A DNA stretch of 64,000 nt from Lindgomyces ingoldianus. Its lineage: Eukaryota > Ascomycota > Dothideomycetes > Pleosporales > Lindgomycetaceae. Position 1 is the stretch's first letter. Every line of letters begins with the position of its first letter. This document shows positions 1-12,469 of this stretch, piece by piece. The stretch lies in NCBI RefSeq assembly GCF_010093535.1, contig NW_022985172.1:675498-739497 (forward strand), read 5' to 3'. The notes under the pieces are model-generated. The model did no database searches. It saw only the letters and a list, made by a program, of their open reading frames with translations, and had not been told where the DNA came from. The position numbers and the translations under genes are program-made.

Positions 1-825
1 GCCTTCCGAATCTGAATCTGCGGATGAAGTAATATCGGATGGGGACACTGATTTTCTGCTCTCATCGTCAAGGCTTGCTAAATCCGAAAGTATTGAGTCT
101 TCGCTGTTGTCTTCGGAAAAGTCGTCCTCACTGTCCTCAACACTTGGCGGACGATGACCCTCTGACAAAGAGTCATCGCTATCTTCTCCGGCCGATGATG
201 GTGCAGCAATTCGAGCATCAAATGCAGCGAAGGTCTCCCCATCTTCATCACTGAGGTCATCAATAGACTCCTGATCCTTCCGTACCTTCTTCTGCTTTGA
301 ATCTACCTTATCTTTATGCGCATCAACCTGCGCCTTCTGAATGCCAGCCTCCACGCCCAAAATCTCTTTCAGATCATTAATCGCATCGTTCACAACCTTC
401 CTCACGCCATGCACCTTATACAGCCTCGCACATACGTTCAACGCCACCTGCTCCTTCACTTCCCTATCCACCTCGCTCACACTCCTCGGCAATGCCTCAT
501 TATCCCGGATACTCTTTACCCTCTGTACCGTCTTCCGCAAATGCTGTTCCGCGACCTTCGCAAACTCTAAGCTCTTAAGCACCGCGTACTCGGCATCCAA
601 CCGCACTACTGCCTTCTCGTCGTTCTTATCTTTCGCAGCCTTGCGGCGTCGACTGTATTTTTGTCGTTCGAAGCCGGCGCCGAGACGGAGGGCGGATATT
701 AAGGCTTTGGTAGAGGTTTCAAGTTGTTGACTGCAGAGCTTTTTTTGCCGGCTTATGAGGCGTGAAGGGGAGGAGCCGAGGGCGGGGAAAGAGGAAGTGC
801 CTTCGCAGCGCTTTCTTTTCGGCAT
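1..825 (-). CDS. BUD22-family protein, C-terminus outside the window
   Basis: An uninterrupted minus-strand frame of 275 codons runs from the ATG at 825 to the left edge, so the gene is partial. The start MPKRKR is followed by a basic helical region (about residues 25-70) with ALRLGAGFERQKYSRRRKAA and then RLDAEYAVLKSLE, the pattern of the BUD22/SRFBP1 N-terminus. After about residue 180 it becomes acidic and Ser-rich (DDLSDEDGE, EDSEDDFSEDNSEDS), as in the family. Yeast Bud22 is a nucleolar factor for 40S pre-rRNA processing, so a nucleolar ribosome-biogenesis role is inferred. The start is chosen because it is the first ATG and gives the usual short basic leader. No intron is needed. The conserved C-terminal BUD22 block would lie outside, so family assignment rests on the N-terminal half. 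Confidence 0.75.
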   Translation of the reverse strand, partial: MPKRKRCEGTSSFPALGSSPSRLISRQKKLCSQQLETSTKALISALRLGAGFERQKYSRRRKAAKDKNDEKAVVRLDAEYAVLKSLEFAKVAEQHLRKTVQRVKSIRDNEALPRSVSEVDREVKEQVALNVCARLYKVHGVRKVVNDAINDLKEILGVEAGIQKAQVDAHKDKVDSKQKKVRKDQESIDDLSDEDGETFAAFDARIAAPSSAGEDSDDSLSEGHRPPSVEDSEDDFSEDNSEDSILSDLASLDDESRKSVSPSDITSSADSDSEG

Positions 826-1017
826 GTTGGGTAGTTAGAGGCGGGCGTGGCCGTAGTTAATGAGAGTGACGTGTGTGTGGATAATTTTGGAGAGGTGAGT
901 TGCAAAAAATCGGGTAAAATTGCCATTCGAGATGTGGCCCGTGCATACATATCATGAACGCGAGTTACGCGGCTCCCGAGAGTCTTACTCTACTGAGACG
1001 AAGAGGGGCGCGTGCTG

Positions 1018-1620
1018 AATTCTCACTCTTTCAAGCGACTATCATCCAGCTTTAACTGCCTATATGGAATACCCCAATACTTCGTCTGCCAGCCAGTAGC
1101 TCGAACAATAGCTTGAATCTGTCGTGGTACGCTGGTGATGAGGTCATTGATCATTTCCTCAGGAATCTCTCTCCAAGCCCTCTGGGCACAGTCGACAAAA
1201 TACTCTCTATCTACTCACCTAAATCCTTGATCCCCAAGCTCTGGATACAGTGCAACTGTCTTCTGCTTCAAGAGCCAGTGGAGATGTTCAATGGGGTTAA
1301 GATCTGGTGAGAACAGTGGCCAATCTATGGCCTCGGTTTCATAAGCAGCCGGCCATTTGCATGTTGCACCAGAGGTGGATTTTGGCGTGTTATCTAACTA
1401 GACTTCCGACTTTCCTCAGCTTTGTCGCTCAAATATTTTCCATTTTATTGTATCGCATAATACCTTGCGAGAGAAGTTGAGGTTCCTTGCAATCCGAGTC
1501 ATGATCACGCGGTTTTTAACGCACTGCGCACGTGGGGAGGGAGCGCTTGCTTCGGCTGTCTGTTTCCTACTATGTCTAACCATAGACGACGCATTGTTAC
1601 TTGGCTGAATTAAGACTAGT
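1018..1620 (-). pseudogene. Tc1/mariner-type transposase relic, internally deleted
   Basis: Reading the minus strand from about 1398 down to the TGA at 1018 gives the C-terminal DDE_3 part of a Tc1-like transposase: DN(T)P, then DWPLFSPDLNPIEHLHWLLK, the hallmark around the third catalytic acidic residue, then a tail ending near YWGIPYRQLKLDDSRLKE. A TAG precedes the DN motif and a TGA lies at about 1218, so the frame is broken. Upstream (about 1440-1510, minus) RIARNLNFSRKVLCDTIK resembles the HTH of Tc3/Tc1 transposases. The catalytic core that should separate HTH and DDE is missing, so the copy is internally deleted. I could not identify terminal inverted repeats with confidence. Non-functional relic. 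Confidence 0.75.
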
Positions 1621-4122
1621 TGGCTCTCTGTTTAGGTAAACCATTTTAATTTTTAGTGGTGGGAAAAGTGTCACCAAACCAATATCTTGGCGCCGTAGTT
1701 GGCTCAAATTGCAAGTTTGGAGTAATTTGGTTCAAACCCTAGATCAACTTCACAGCTTGGCCGACACTTGTCCCGCGACGTCCGGCAGGCCGATGTTCAC
1801 AACTCGCAATCTCTTCATTCAAGACGCATCCAGAGCAATATGTACCCCAGTAAAACCTTCCTCAGCTCCTCCCGACCCAAGAGAGCTTCCAAGAGCCGAG
1901 CTATGCTTACCAAAGCCTCTCGTCGAGAGCGACCGCCGGGGGTTCCGGCCAGTGCTGCCCCTAATTGAGGGATATACACTCGGCCTGGAATATACTCTCA
2001 AATGCGCGCCACCCCTGAGTGTTTGCCCGCCGGGATACATACCGTGGTTTAATTCGCCTGGATAGAAACGTGATCTGCCCTGCGAGACCACTGTTGCTCC
2101 CAGGCCAGTAATACCTACCTCTATAAGGGAGCGACTACTACTGCTGCTGTTAAAGCTGCCGAACTTTGAAGGGACGCAAGAGCCCACTGCGTGCAATGAT
2201 GCGTAGGATGTCGCGTTCTCCCATTCTCCGGGCCATGTTTGCCAGTGTTTTGTGGAATTCGGCGCCGGATGATGTGCATGAGGACTGAACAGAGTGTTTG
2301 CTAGGAAAGTTGCCCGGGCCAGGCTACCATCAAAGGTGTTTACTCCAAGGTCTGCTGGATTTCCGCTACCTAGCCCTCCTTGAATCGGGATCGTGTATCT
2401 AGCTATAACGCCCTAGTTGCATTTCTGTGCTTTGAGGTATGCCTTGCCTCCTCTCGAGCCTCTATTATTGGGGGAGCCTAGGTCGAACATCTAAAATTGG
2501 TTGTTGAAATCAACGACTAGCAGAATTTTTGAGGGAATGCAGCAGCCCATATTCGGAAGTACAGTGGAATGAGTGAGCGAACGGAAATTCTAGTGAAGAG
2601 ATAAAAGGTCGAGAATGAGAGGTCCCGAGGCCTACGCGGGAAGGTGTAGACTGCGATAAGGATTCCGAAAACGGGCATGTGTAATTTGGGACTTTCTTAT
2701 TCCTTAGTGTATGGTTGAAGGTGGGTTCGGAGATGGTGTTTCCTTCGCCATCTGATAATTGACATTCAGTGGTTGCCTACTGTGAAGGCCGCTTCACGTA
2801 GTCTTACCTTCTGGGGACACGATCTTATATCTTTCCTCGTATGAAGGGTATCGTAACAAAGTACAAGAGCACTCTATCCGTGGCTCGATACGAAAATACC
2901 GATCCTATGCTAAGGGACTTCCAGTTCTGTGGGAATTCAAAGTGTTGGATGCGAGAAAGTGGGGCAAATATGGCAATGGCCATTTTGAGACTAGTCCAGT
3001 TTTCGTGGGAACCCGGATCCTGAGAAAAGAATGTTCTTCGAAGCTTACATCAACTTCAACTCGTACTGAATGGTACATCCTCGTTACAATGTATCTCCGT
3101 AGGCTTCGTTAACCCTCCCCATGTTTTCTTTACCCCTCGTCTTGCTCCCGAATACCACGTCGCTTGCCTGGGGGGGCAAAAAGGCCAAGCATCAGCATCA
3201 GCGTCGGCAACCGCACCCGGCACAAGAAATCAAATATTTTCAGTCCTGATAAAGCTCTACTAAGCAGCTGGAAAGAGAGGACTAACCCCTCTTCTGCTCG
3301 GAAGGAAGGCGATTATGTTGAAGACCGATTCAAGTTGGGAAACGGTCATCGTGGTCAGCTGTCACAAGGGGTATAAGTGGCGTAGCCGGACGGGCGGATT
3401 CCAAGGCGAGGTGTTCTCAGGTTTCAATTTACCCGCGAAGTACGTCTCGAGTTGCATTTTGATGAAGACAGCAGCCTTGGAGTAGTATCTCTGTATGTTT
3501 GGGTCGAACCTATAGGGATTGCATTTCCCCACATGGCACGGATCATGCAGGTCATTTAATCGGCTTGGCAAGATATCCCTCTTCCCTGTTTCGCATTTTA
3601 TCGGACTACGGTCCTAGCGGCCGGCTAAAGAGACACAGGGTACGAGATTATTCCAACACCAACCTCCAATCAATTCTGAGCCACATCCAACACTAAGTCG
3701 TATTTCCTTTGTCACGTTCTCATCATCTTTTCCCTGATCTAGCCCTTTGGTCGAACTCCTCCGATTGCAACCATGAAGTGACTGTGTTCTTCATTTCAAT
3801 TCTTGGCATGCATGTGTCCCCTTTGGTCGGGGCTGCGTTCATGTTTATTGCGGCTAATGCTGGGGACGAGCCGGTACGCGGGGTCACTTTGACTGCCATT
3901 TACCTGGGGACGATCGCTAAGTTCATCCAAATTTGTGGTCATCCCGGGACAAGATAGATTACTCGCGCGAGGCGCCAAGCAAGGATGGATTGTTTCCCGG
4001 GACAGATAAAGATGGAAGATTCCCCACCTTCTTCGAGCCTCCCCCTCAAGTCCCTGGCTTTCCTCGTTCGTTTAAAGGCCGTTCTACGACTTCGATAAAG
4101 AGCCCCCAGTGTACCCGGCGTC
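1621..4122. other. Intergenic, nothing convincing
   Basis: About 2.5 kb between the transposon relic and the sugar transporter. Short open frames occur on both strands (the longest about 125 codons near 1819-2196), but none shows a recognisable domain, sensible composition or splice-extended conservation. The last few hundred bases presumably hold the transporter promoter and 5' leader. Confidence 0.4.
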
Positions 4123-6018
4123 ATGGCACCCGCGCAGACTGCCCACACGGCAGACCCAGTCTTAACCCGTTTGGTCCAGCAGGACACCGTTCCCTGGTAT
4201 AAGAAAAAGAACCTCAGAGTTCTCTACTGTCTCTTGTTGCCAACATGTATCGGTATTGAGATGACATCTGGATTCGATTCGCAGATGATCAACACTGTGC
4301 AAATCTCCAGCAAATGGCAAAAGTGTGAGTACCCTGTGGTCTTGGTACATGACTGCCCCTAATCCTAGCAGACTTCAACCATCCTGAAGGATCTTTACTT
4401 GGTATAATCTCTGCAGCCTACAACTTGGGCGCTATTTGTGCCCTGCCGTTTGTCCCGCTCGTTAACGACAACTTGGGACGTCGGTGGGCCATCTTCATTG
4501 GCTCTTGGATTATGGTATTCGGTGCAATGCTGCAGGGGTTCGCCAATGGAGGTACGTTTCCAACGATCTTTTTGAGTTATATAAACCTGACAGGCTATAG
4601 CTGCTATGTACGTTATTGCACGTTGGTTCCTCGGCTTTGGAATCCCCTTCTGTATCATTGCCGGATCTTCCTTGATGGGTGAACTTGCTTATCCCAAAGA
4701 ACGTCCCATTATGACTTCGCTTTTCAACGCTCTGTACTTCGTCGGCGCTCTTATCGCAGCTGGAATTTCATTCGGTACCCAGAAACTCAACAGCGATTGG
4801 GCATGGCGGATTCCCTCGCTTCTTCAGTGTGGGCCTTCCCTCTTCCAGATAGCCTTCATCTTGTGAGTATTAATTACCGTCAAATAAATAGCTGCATGTG
4901 CTAACAGACAGCAGCTTCATCCCCGAGTCGCCTCGTTTCTTAATCAGTAAAGACCGCGCGGATGAAGCTTTCCAGGTCCTGGTCAAGTACCACGCTGAGG
5001 GTAATTCTGAGTCTGAGTTTGTCAAGGCAGAAATGACCCAGATTGAAACCACCCTCAAGATTGAATTAGAAGTCTCAAAGCGATCATGGTGGGAGATGGT
5101 TGCGACGCCTGGAATGCGCAAGCGAGTCATCATTGGTTCCTTCCTTGGCCTGTTCACACAATGGTCAGGAAACACTTTGATCTCGTAAGTTTAGCTCCTC
5201 CCGACACCGATGTGTTACCAAAGAGGCTAATGATGTGACTAGATACTACCTGAATGATCTTCTTAAGCTAATCGGATACACCGACCCTAACTTCAAGGGC
5301 AAGCTAAACATCGGCCTTAACAGCTGGTCGCTGGTCAACGCCGTCGCCATTTCTCTCGTCGTCCGCCGGTTCCCCCGCCGAAAAATGTACCTCACTTGCA
5401 CTGTCGCTCTCTTGCTCTGCTACATTGGCTGGACAGTGTCCATGCAACAATTCATGGCGACTCACGGAAAGGTCGCCGCAAAGGTCGTCATCTTCTTCAT
5501 ATTCGCGTATTCTCCTTGTTACAACATTGGATACAACGCTTTGACCTACAGTAAAGCCTCCCTAATCCCCTCAATATCTAATGAATTAGACTGAAATTAT
5601 CCTAGCATATCTCGTAGAGCTCTTCCCCTTTGCCCAGCGTGCCAAGGGAATTACCATCTTCCAATTTTGGGGCCGTGGCGCTGGATTCTTCACCACCTTC
5701 GTCAATCCCATCGGCCTCAAGAACATCAAGTGGAAGTGGCTAGTAACCTACTGCTGCTGGCTCGCTTTCGAGAACGTCTTTGTTGTAAGTACTGCCCATG
5801 CCTGATATTTTACCAGCCACAAGCAACTCTGATGCCTGATGTAGTACTTCATGTTCCCTGAAACCTACGGCCGCACACTCGAAGAATTGGCCTTCTTATT
5901 CGAAGACCAGGCTCTAGCAGACCAGGCAACGATGACTGTCGAGAAACAAATCCACCATGATGACCCAGGCAGCCCACATGAAAAAAGCATTGGCGGACAC
6001 ATGAAGGAGCTTGTGTAA
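4123..6018 (+). CDS. MFS sugar transporter (sugar porter family)
   Basis: Seven exons: 4123-4324, 4372-4551, 4601-4862, 4915-5184, 5243-5550, 5606-5784, 5845-6018, giving 524 aa. All introns are 47-60 nt with GT/AG ends and restore the family reading. Sugar-porter signatures: NDNLGRRWA after TM2, FFIPESPRFLIS at the end of the N-half, ELFPFAQRAKG, and PETYGRTLEELAFLFED after TM12. The WSGNTLISYYLNDLLKLIGYTD stretch in TM7 resembles fungal lactose permease/hexose transporter-like proteins (LAC12-type clade). A proton symporter in the plasma membrane for a sugar is likely; the substrate cannot be read from sequence. Twelve TM segments fit the length. No key motif is missing, so the gene looks functional. 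Confidence 0.9.
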
Positions 6019-9000
6019 TTACAAAAATTCGTTGGTAGTCACATCACGTCGGAAGTATGACGCCGGTGGACTATACATATGGTGGGACTTATGGGCTAAA
6101 ATCTCACAGACCTGAAAGGTAGCTTGGAGAGGGAAGTAGTATGCATTGCATTTCTGTCCATATTTATCTAATTCCAACTCGGAATACTATGCGAACCTTG
6201 AAACTTTGCGGTCATTGGCTGGCTGTACGTGACAGGGATAGCCGTGGCAATAATTGCGAGATAGATGAATAGAGCTCAAGTTCATCTATGTTCAGCCTTG
6301 TGGATACATTGCCAAGCATTTCGATATTCCGTTTGCGAATCCGATATTGCGCTGGTAGCCCCCCGGAAGGGTTCAGATGACATGGACTCAGCATTGCCCA
6401 TGGAGCCGGAGACCTGAGTTTCATATGCGCGTTCTGTACCCACGTGGACGGTGGTGCATGGTCCAGGGGTTGATCGCTTGAGGCCTAGATTTAGCTCGAT
6501 TTGGCGCGTTTGAACTTCACTTGTCGTTCCACTGCCGTGCAAAGTCCAACATTTGTGACACCCACTTCTCTGAATTGGCGGCGCCTTCAGCATCATATCC
6601 CCACAGCCGCACCTAGCCCTAGGACCAGATCTATCTGCTCTATGCGTCTCCTTTGAGTTTGTAAGTAGGCGGGAGCTGCTATGAAAACTACCTCGAACTC
6701 CGTTAACGTAATCACCTCATGCATTCCTATCTATTTAGAAGAGGCCTTGGGCTTATTGCTAAGCAGGTGGAAGCGGGAACGAATGATTTTGATTCATGTG
6801 GAGGAAGGAGTGCTGTGATTTATTGCGTGACGTCCGCGTCGAATGCGGGCAATAGAATCGCATATCGGGTTCAGGAAGCTGTTTGCCTACTCATAATATG
6901 AAGAAGTAGTACTGTAGGCCTATATCCATCCACGATCTAATTAGCTCCCACACCCAACTTCAAATAATAACTTGAACCCCGCTCGGGAGTCTAAGGCTAT
7001 GCACAATGCCTGCGCCATAATTAATCCCCCTTTCCGATTCCCAATATTGACTTCTTCTCCGCTTAAATTTATCTCCTTACCACATCTTGCACCCCCCGTA
7101 AACTGGATGGTAAAGGATAAGAATTTGCCCGATGCACGTCGGAGTTTCGTGAAGCCTGACCGAGCGCGAGAGGTACACTCTGTGAGCGATTGCTTGATTG
7201 CATCGTCGAGAACTAGCGTTGCGGGCGCGGCTGGAGGGCAAGATACTGAGGGAATTGCTGTTGACTGAGATATGGTGTGGTGTGGTGGTCGGATTTAGGA
7301 TATTTCACTCTAGTAGGTTGCATCGCTAGCTCAGGGAGCATGGTATTGTAAGCTGGATACCTGAAGCCTTTCCTCACTCGATCAACGTCCAGTTTTTTTT
7401 TTCTAGCGATTGAGCTCATATTTTGACCTCCAGTTCCTCTCACACAGAAGAAACCATCTCTCATAATTCAAAAACTCTCTCCCGTTCGCATTCTTTCATA
7501 CTGGAAATTTCGCAAACGCGTAGGACGAAGTATGATCGAACACTGAGAGGTGTAGTCGTAAATATTGTTCATTCAATGATGTTGCCTGTATATCTGATGC
7601 AAAAACGCAGAAGTGTGAGATAAATATCGAGGTGGTTGGCGGGCGATCAGCGGTGTGACTTTGTGGGGTTAGTGACTACCCAAAATTCACAAATTTCCGA
7701 GATTGTCGTAATCGAATAAAATAATTTCAAATTGGGGATTTTAGAAACAAAAGAGGTTAATACAGATATTAGGGAACTGCCAGGGCAAATGTCTTCGCGG
7801 CCTTAGACGCCGATAATCACTGAGCAACTATTTCTTGCAAAGCACTCCAAGGTGAAGAACCATGCTTGCATAGTGTACGGCACTTGTGCACACGTCTGAA
7901 GTAGTATGTATTTTTAACCCCCGATTTAGAACTCGAAACTCTACCATATCTTGCGAGGAGGTCGAAACGATGGTGTGCAAGTTTCTCACGCAACCATGTA
8001 GATTTTCTCATTCACGTATGGATCAACCACAACCGCATCATCTTTTCTCCTCAATTCAGAGGTTTCCGATAGTGCTAATATATAAGCTCAACCTGTCACT
8101 TTAGAGACATTAAGTGTTGCGCATGTGCACAGAAGAAAGACGAGTACAGGTGGAATGGAAGCTTTCCAGATCAAGAGACGAGTATGGCGTGAGAAGGGGG
8201 TAATGATGAAATCAATAGAAATCAGGATCTAAGAGAAAGTCTTAAAGATACTAAATGCGAACTAAAAGAGGCATTCTGCAGCCACCACCAGAGAAATAAT
8301 GCTGACGACCTTCCTTAGGTCGAACAATTGCGTCTATCATGGGAGCCTCCAAACAACCTACCATGTAGGAGACCTTCCTTTAGACATGTGAATCCCTAGA
8401 TCATAGTTTTAGGGTCCCATATAATTCACCTCTCCTTTACATCCACATGCCAATCCAACAATTCTCAACCCTGCCCCACTGAGTCAGTTCTCAGGACTCT
8501 GAATGAACGGCAGCAGTGCTTGCCTTGCTCTCGGTTGACCTATTGCATTAACCGTCGTAATTTGGGAAATTGGGCTGTAAATAGAGTGTGAGAAGTATTT
8601 TTTTTCCTAGAGAGTCTCATACCTAGTGTGGAATTCTTCTCGCTACCCTTGAGTAGAAGGGGAAAAGTGGATGAATTGGAAGTGGAAGAGTGAGAATTGG
8701 GCTCAGGTTTCTACCATGGTATTGTATGTAATGTTTGGTAACCACAAAATAGAATGGAGCTGTGTTCGGAGCCTTTCGCCTTCAGAGCATCTCATCCACT
8801 CATTTTGAGTATAGCTTCCCGGGGTACCCACTTCTGAAAAAAAAAAAAAAAAAACCTCCGTGAAGGACACGAGCTGTTCCTAACACATATCAAACCTTCG
8901 CGTTTCAGACTTGTAAGTAGGATCACCCATACGCTTAAAGTCTATCAACGATACACCTCTTGATTCGATATACAGCTACCCGCTTGTACACATTCATCAC

Positions 9001-9426
9001 TCGCTGTGCCCTGGCCATTATGAGAAGAGAGAGGAGACTGAGTTTGGATGGAACATTCCTAGTCTGATGCATCGACTACATCTAGGCGACTTCGCCCATC
9101 TCTGATCTTCTCTCGTGAAGGGTGCCTAGTAACATGGCGATAATCGAGGAGCAAGTGAGTGGATCCCAGGAATATTTATTGTGGCTGTCCCATTTGGGTT
9201 TCTACTATTGCCTTACAAATATTTGTGCCATGGGTTGATAGTATTTACTTGATGGTAGGCATGGACCACCATGTCATTTCGCCCTCTCAGAATTCAATAC
9301 AAAGTATTCACTGAAGGCGCTAGTTCATCCTTCAACGATTGATATCGAGTTTCAACAACTCGTGGTATCAGCGCTGGGAACCATACGGAAAGCATAGGTA
9401 CGTCCCAATAAGTACGCGATGGCTAG
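6019..9426. other. Intergenic, no gene recognised
   Basis: About 3.4 kb between two convergent genes. Only short frames (60-104 codons) without recognisable motifs. A run of 18 A lies at 8837-8854. Moderately AT-rich stretches occur but without the extreme TA bias of the RIP blocks elsewhere. 3' UTRs of both flanking genes must lie at the ends. Confidence 0.4.
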
Positions 9427-11367
9427 TCATATAATGTGAAACACAGTGCAAGCAAATTCCTTTTCTGCCCTTGCGATATTCCCGTTACTCCATGGGTCCA
9501 TCCATCCTTCCAGAAAACAGGTACCCAAGACTTTAGTCATCTCATGCTCGCCTCTAAGCGCTATTGGATTCGAGCATCCGTAAGCAAGGCAAATGTGATC
9601 TCCACAACGCAAATAGCTTCCCAGCGCAAATCGACCAGATCGTGTCATCCACAGAGTGCGGCCACGCATGACTTGCATCATGATGCGCTTTGTCGATGAT
9701 ACATTTTCTGTGGAATCGGATGGGCAAGGAGGAAGATGTTCATCGCTCAGTGCGCAACAGCCTTCTGCAGCGAGCACCTGGCACAGTCTCTCCATTGTAG
9801 GTATCGGAGCAAAGCTAAGGTCAACGGTGAATTCAGCAAGTCCAGTACTTTTACGTTTATGTCTTGACGCTGAAGGGTCTTTGTGTTCAACAGACCACTT
9901 TATCTTATTCCAAGCCTTGATGCAGCGCTTCAACAATGCATTGAGATGGGTCTCAATAGTTGTTCGAGATGATAGAGAGCCTATTTCGGTGTCGACATGG
10001 TCGAGAACAAATCCGTGAGCCTGTATCATCCGCTTCTCCTCACCAGCGCAGTAAATCGTACCACGATAGTATGTGATTTGAGTAGGGATGAATAGAGGAC
10101 ACAGCTTGGGGAATGATTTGGCAAGTTGTCGAAAATTGGTATTTGATCGTTTAAACGGCAAAACGAGGGGCTCTTCTCGGAAATCTGGCGTCCAGGTCGG
10201 AATTTCTACGTTGTATATTGTATGCTCCACAGCCCTGGGAATAACTTCGAAGAGATCCAAGCTACAGGTTCCCTCTATTATCGAGGTGGCGGTATCGATC
10301 ATAGCCACCTCTAGGGAAGAACTATACGATGGTGTCAGATTGATACAGGTGTCGAAATTAAGCCCGAAGAACGCATAAAGTCGATCGAGCCGCTCTGATG
10401 TTTTCGCCCGGGGTGCCAAGAGAGATAACGTCTGCTCAATGGGCGAGCGAGGATGATCATTTTTTCTGTGCTGTTCACTACAACGACGATACATGAAGCG
10501 TATGGTGTCAACCACTGCGTCGGACCCATCTATACCCATAGCTTGGAGATTGACCATTGTATGAAGTTCCGAAAGAGATATAGTAAGCGCTTGATGCGGA
10601 AGCGTCGACATCGTGGCCAGGATGAACAGTGCTGACGGGGGTAGCACAACTTCCTGGAAGACCCATGCTCTTTGGAACCACGGTGACTGCAATATTTCAA
10701 GCCAGAAACTTCCTGTAGAGGATCCACCAGATCCAGCCACCTTGCGCAAACGATGTATGAGATGCCTCATGGTTGAAATTTTTGGGACCAATATGTCTTT
10801 TGATGATTGGCTCTGCTCAAGATCGTCTACGAAAGAAAGTTCAGCGTCGAATTTAGTCATTCGACCAAGCCATACAAGAACACGAGAACACGAAGTGTAT
10901 ATCTGACCCATAAGCTTAACTTGATGACCTCGCTCGTTCCTGTCGTCTTGGTCAATACAAATCTGATCGATCCACAGATATTCGGTTGAACATTGTCTTT
11001 CCACGAAAGCTAGAGCTACTTTCAATAGCTTTGTGATGCGTAGAAACTTGCCGTCCCTCAGTGTCACCACCTCACTCCGATCAGTCGTACCCCATACATA
11101 GGAAAGAGTCTCGTAAGGGGGAGCTTGATTGAATGTTGTCTGAATCAACGAGTAGTGGCACGGAGCGTTCGTGTCATCAGGACGTTCAATTTGCAAAAGT
11201 CGAAAGCTCAATGGTGTTTCCAGCCTCTGATAGTTATAGAACAGATTCTGTTTCGCTTAACACAGTCGCTTTATCTTGACATAGGGGTTGATTACCGGAT
11301 GAGCCCACTGGTGGTTCACCAGATATGACACATGAGGATCTGGTGATCCGTGGTCAGGCTGGGACAT
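9427..11367 (-). CDS. Heterokaryon-incompatibility (HET) domain protein
   Basis: Two exons are proposed: 11367-11296 (24 codons) and 11247-9427, with a 49-nt intron (GTAATC...ACAG), giving 630 aa. The large exon alone has no suitable ATG, its first in-frame start-like codon being a TTG at 11211. The upstream exon supplies ATG in phase and adds the family-typical leader NLFYNYQRLE before FRLLQIE. HET-domain blocks: YETLSYVWG (about 69-77), LWIDQICIDQ (about 115-124) and WFQRAWVFQEV (about 221-231). The C-terminal half has no named domain. Fungal HET proteins trigger cell death after fusion of incompatible strains; most paralogues are uncharacterised. Complete and uninterrupted, so likely functional. 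The first exon is the least certain part. Confidence 0.85.
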
Positions 11368-11639
11368 GTTTCAGGAGAAGTGGCGGCAGCTTGCCCTCGA
11401 TTCTTGGGGTGAAAGATGGTAATCTGGAGTAAGTCATGCACGTTGCTGTGCTGGAGTGATAGGTGGACTCGACTGCGTGACATGCTTGAACGGGTCAACG
11501 TCTGGGTAATACAAGAACAACGCCAAGGCACTACTGAGGTGGACCATGTACCGTAGCTTATCAGCTAACGCCTAATACTATTACCTAACGCCCGATTTTC
11601 CCACATCAACGCGTGCTCAACAAGTAAGCTCAGCTACCT

Positions 11640-12420
11640 CGAAGCTGTGCATACGAGAATGTTGCGCACCCTGCTAAATAAAGTACTCTGTACAGAAGAT
11701 TAATTATTTTAGCTAGTTACGCTAGTAGTTGTCATCTAATACACATATTTGAAAGACTCTTAGCTGCTGCAGCCTTAGTAGCTATTTAATAGTATTTTCT
11801 AACTAGTTACAACTTTTTAGACCTCTATAGTCTTGAATTTATAAATAGCCTCTACTACTACATCTGCACTTATTAAATGCTAATTTAGGTTAATTTAACT
11901 ATGTTTTTAAACTCTTATAAAGCTATAGCTTTGTATTTAATAGTAAATATGTTTTTATACAAATACTAGTTAATAGTAACGTTATATTTAATATACCTAA
12001 GTTAAACTTTTTATCTTCTTTAGCTTGAATTAGTCTACATAGCTTATAAATTAGGCATAAATATTTATATTAAGCATACTTATAGTTAACTAAAAGAGGA
12101 GATATATAAAAATAGTTGTAAGGCCGCTAGTCTAGTCCTTACAAAGGACGATAATGCATCGTAAGGCCCGAAGGGGCTTGTACGACGGTCCTTACGAACG
12201 ACAGGTATATATACTATTCTGTACGCAGAATCAACTGTTGGTTGATTATTCGCATCTTTTAGTTGTATTGGAGCAGTGGTACAGAGCTCCGTCCTTATAA
12301 TAGTTACGTTAAGCAAACTATAAGCTGATTTTACTATAGTTACTTAAAATTTACCTAGTAGTATATAAAAACCTACTAACGTTAGCACTGCTAGATATAC
12401 CCTTAATAATAGACAAAGAT
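11640..12420. repeat. AT-rich, RIP-like repeat relic
   Basis: Base composition switches abruptly to TA-rich sequence (TAGCTAGTTA-, TTTAATATA-type words) like that of the large block at 29-45 kb, and back to normal at about 12420. No coding survives. A GC island at about 12135-12215 contains perfect short hairpins. The relic directly precedes the broken transcription-factor gene and probably replaced or displaced its DNA-binding exon. Confidence 0.6.
12135..12196. other. Hairpin-forming GC island inside the AT-rich relic
   Basis: GTCCTT-ACA-AAGGAC at 12135-12149 is a perfect 6-bp hairpin. CGTAAGG near 12160 pairs with CCTTACG at 12190-12196, enclosing an inner GCCC-GAA-GGGC stem. GTCCTTAC occurs at both ends. 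Function unknown; it may be a surviving transposon terminus. Confidence 0.4.
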
Positions 12421-12469
12421 ATAGTATTAGACACTGAGCTGGTATTTGATTTGTCGCCATTGACGTTTA

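Noticed and set aside
1709..2196. Overlapping frames of 118 and 125 codons on opposite strands
   Set aside because: No motifs, and shadow frames of similar length on both strands suggest chance.
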